Below, one piece after another: positions 6,422-8,423 of a stretch of DNA of 8,423 nt. This stretch comes from JAVXAG01 sp040307645. GTDB taxonomy: Bacteria > Bacillota > Clostridia > Peptostreptococcales > Anaerovoracaceae. The position numbers were made by a program, and so were the translations under genes. The stretch covers positions 1 to 8,423 of the forward strand of contig JAWRJF010000024.1 of the NCBI GenBank assembly GCA_040307645.1, given 5' to 3'. Below the pieces are notes generated by a model. The model did no database searches. It had not been told where the DNA came from and saw only the letters and a program-made list of their open reading frames with translations. Each line of letters opens with the position of its first letter. Within the stretch, counting starts at the first letter, position 1.

Positions 6422-8423
6422 ATGAAATACATAAATGTTGTTGTTGATAATAACAGCAGACATACAGATGGATACTATACATACGGCACAGAAGAAAACC
6501 TTAGAGTTGGTCAGAGAGTAGTTATTTCATTTGGTAAGGGAGCCAGATTAAAACACGGGTATGTGTTTCAGACTCAAGTTGTTCCAGATTGTCCATTAAA
6601 TAAAATCAAGGAAGTTAAAGAGGTTGATAAAGATGTTTGTCTTTCTGAAGAAATGATTTCTACCATAAAATGGATGAAGGCTAGATATGGAATTAAATAT
6701 CTGGATGGAATTAAGTGCTTCGTGCCTAATGGAAAGTTAGCTAAAGAAGGTAAGGAAAAAGAACCGTATAAGGATTTAAATGGGGAAAATACCAATATAA
6801 AGGAATTGACCCAAGAACAGAGTCAGGCAGTTTCAAAAATATCACAGGCTATAATTGATAACAAACAAGAAAACTTCCTAATTCACGGAGTGACCAGCAG
6901 CGGAAAAACTGAGGTTTATATTCAGTTAATAAAACAGACATTGAACCAAGGTAAAACTGCAATAATGTTGGTTCCGGAAATCGCCTTGACAAAACAGATT
7001 ATTGATAGGTTTATCACTCGGTTTGGTAAAGACAATATTGCCGTTCTTCACAGTAAACTTACTAAGCGTGAGCGTTTTGATGAATGGATGCGTATTAGGA
7101 GAGGCGAAGCGAAGGTTGTAATAGGAGCTAGACTTGGTGTATTTGCACCTCTTGAGAATATTGGAATAATTGTGTTAGATGAAGAACATGAGGCAACTTA
7201 TAAATCAGACCAGATTCCTAAATACGAAACTGTTGATGTAGCTTTAAAAAGGCTGATGTACTATAATGGAGTATTGGTTCTTGGAAGCGCCACACCTTCC
7301 GTAGTATCCTATAAAAGGGCAAAAGATGGCATATATAATTTAGTTGAATTAAAAAACAGATATAATAAGACACCTTTACCTGATATAGAATTGATAGATA
7401 TGAAACAAGAGCTAAAAAATGGCAATAGGACTATTTTTAGCAAAAAACTATATGATGAAATAGAAGCAAATCTAAAAGCAAAGAGACAAATTATCCTTTT
7501 TTTAAATAGAAGAGGGTATTCGACATACATCTTATGTAAAGATTGTGGAGAACCATTAAAATGCCCTGATTGTGGGATTACGTTGACTTATCACAAGGGT
7601 GAGAATGCTGGAGTATGTCACTACTGTGGCAGAAGATTTAAACCAAGAAAAGATTGCCCAAACTGCAAAAGTGATAGATTATTATACTTAGGAATGGGTA
7701 CAGAAAAAGTTGAGGAATCAGTTAGTGAGTTCTTTAAGGATGCGAAAATAGAAAGGTTTGACCTGGATACGGCGAAAAATAAAAAATCCATAGAAAGAAT
7801 TATTAATAATTTTGCAAAGGGTAAAACAGACATTTTAATTGGTACTCAACTAGTTGCTAAAGGACTGGATTTTAAAAATGTTGGATTAGTAGGTGTTATA
7901 TCTGCCGATACTACCTTAAACATTCCAGATTTCAGATCTAGTGAAAGAACTTTTCAACTTGTTACTCAGGTTGCGGGAAGAGCAGGAAGAGGAAGTGAAG
8001 AAGGAAAAGTAATAGTTCAGTCTTTTACTCCGGAAAATTTTGCTTTAATGGCTGCAAAGCACCATAACTATACTGAGTTTTTTGATCAAGAAATTAGAAT
8101 AAGAGGATTTATGAATTATCCACCTTTTTCTGACTTGATTATGGTTCTTTTTACTAGTAAAGATAAAGAACTGGCTAATGAAATTGCTTTGGAATTAAAA
8201 ACATATCTCAGTAGGTGCAATATTGAGGAAGATGATAAGAATATTTTCAATCCGAAACTTTCGGAAGGTTTTATAGGAAACGAAAGTTATAGATATTATG
8301 TTTTAATTAAGAGTCCAAAGGGTCTTCGCAATAAATACGTATTTTATATAGATTCTTTTGGCAGACAAATACTGGAAAAGGGCGTCAATTGTACAGTTAC
8401 CATTGACGTAAACCCATATAGTA
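6422..8423 (+). CDS. priA: primosomal replication-restart helicase PriA, 3' end cut by the window
   Basis: The reading frame is open for 667 codons to the window edge. PriA is a 3'-5' DNA helicase that recognises stalled or broken replication forks and reloads the replicative helicase. The N-terminal 3'-DNA-binding domain is residues 1-~104 (MKYINVVVDN... to CFVPNG). The helicase core has Walker A GVTSSGKT (156-163), DEEH (253-256), GSATPS, GTQLVAKGLDF (474-484) and QVAGRAGRG (516-524). A zinc-binding insert supplies all eight cysteines: 372, 375, 381, 384, 399, 402, 412 and 415. Only ~24 polar residues (105-128) join the N-terminal domain to LTQEQ, where other PriA proteins carry a winged-helix domain. 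The last residues, TIDVNPYS, match the usual PriA C-terminus, so probably only a few codons are missing. AAGGA (6411-6415) is 6 nt before ATG. It is the last gene visible of the queH-asnA-priA unit. Confidence 0.97.
   Translation, partial: MKYINVVVDNNSRHTDGYYTYGTEENLRVGQRVVISFGKGARLKHGYVFQTQVVPDCPLNKIKEVKEVDKDVCLSEEMISTIKWMKARYGIKYLDGIKCFVPNGKLAKEGKEKEPYKDLNGENTNIKELTQEQSQAVSKISQAIIDNKQENFLIHGVTSSGKTEVYIQLIKQTLNQGKTAIMLVPEIALTKQIIDRFITRFGKDNIAVLHSKLTKRERFDEWMRIRRGEAKVVIGARLGVFAPLENIGIIVLDEEHEATYKSDQIPKYETVDVALKRLMYYNGVLVLGSATPSVVSYKRAKDGIYNLVELKNRYNKTPLPDIELIDMKQELKNGNRTIFSKKLYDEIEANLKAKRQIILFLNRRGYSTYILCKDCGEPLKCPDCGITLTYHKGENAGVCHYCGRRFKPRKDCPNCKSDRLLYLGMGTEKVEESVSEFFKDAKIERFDLDTAKNKKSIERIINNFAKGKTDILIGTQLVAKGLDFKNVGLVGVISADTTLNIPDFRSSERTFQLVTQVAGRAGRGSEEGKVIVQSFTPENFALMAAKHHNYTEFFDQEIRIRGFMNYPPFSDLIMVLFTSKDKELANEIALELKTYLSRCNIEEDDKNIFNPKLSEGFIGNESYRYYVLIKSPKGLRNKYVFYIDSFGRQILEKGVNCTVTIDVNPYS

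Noticed and set aside
6574..7833. Three minus-strand open frames of about 70 codons (6574-6795, 7309-7530, 7621-7833)
   Set aside because: All lie antisense to conserved priA coding sequence and show no motifs of their own.

Overview
The window looks like chromosomal DNA of a low-GC, Gram-positive anaerobe of the Clostridia type. I infer this from AT-rich intergenic DNA, arginine codons that are mostly AGA/AGG, strong AGGAGG-type ribosome binding sites, a secreted glucosaminidase with cadherin-like and fibronectin-type repeats of a kind common in clostridia, and the QueH form of epoxyqueuosine reductase. Genus and species cannot be fixed from the sequence alone.

Layout. Positions 1-195 hold the end of a tRNA cluster: the 3' part of an elongator-type tRNA-Met (CAU), a complete tRNA-Phe (GAA), and a strong intrinsic terminator. 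A promoter then leads into thymidine kinase (tdk), followed after 28 bp by a large secreted cell-wall hydrolase of 928 aa. The hydrolase has a signal peptide, a glucosaminidase-like domain, a cadherin-like domain and five fibronectin-III-like domains. A terminator hairpin closes this unit. Its 3' arm also encodes the last codons of the convergent gene.

That convergent gene, on the minus strand, is a TIGR01212-type radical SAM protein (YhcC/YtqA family). It diverges from queH across an 82-bp spacer in which the two predicted promoters overlap. queH, asnA (ammonia-dependent asparagine synthetase) and priA (primosomal helicase) follow on the plus strand with gaps of 28 and 23 bp and no terminator between them, so they probably form one operon. 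priA runs off the right edge and seems to lack only its last few codons.

Functionally this is mostly housekeeping: nucleotide salvage, wall remodelling, tRNA wobble-base modification, asparagine synthesis and replication restart. I see no phage, IS element, CRISPR array, toxin-antitoxin pair or defence island, and no convincing undescribed multi-gene system. Points worth a second look are a PriA with no room for its winged-helix domain, an exact 561-bp-period duplication in the hydrolase, the back-to-back overlapping promoters between two probable tRNA-modification genes, and the terminator that overlaps coding sequence. No stretch longer than 300 bases lacks a gene.
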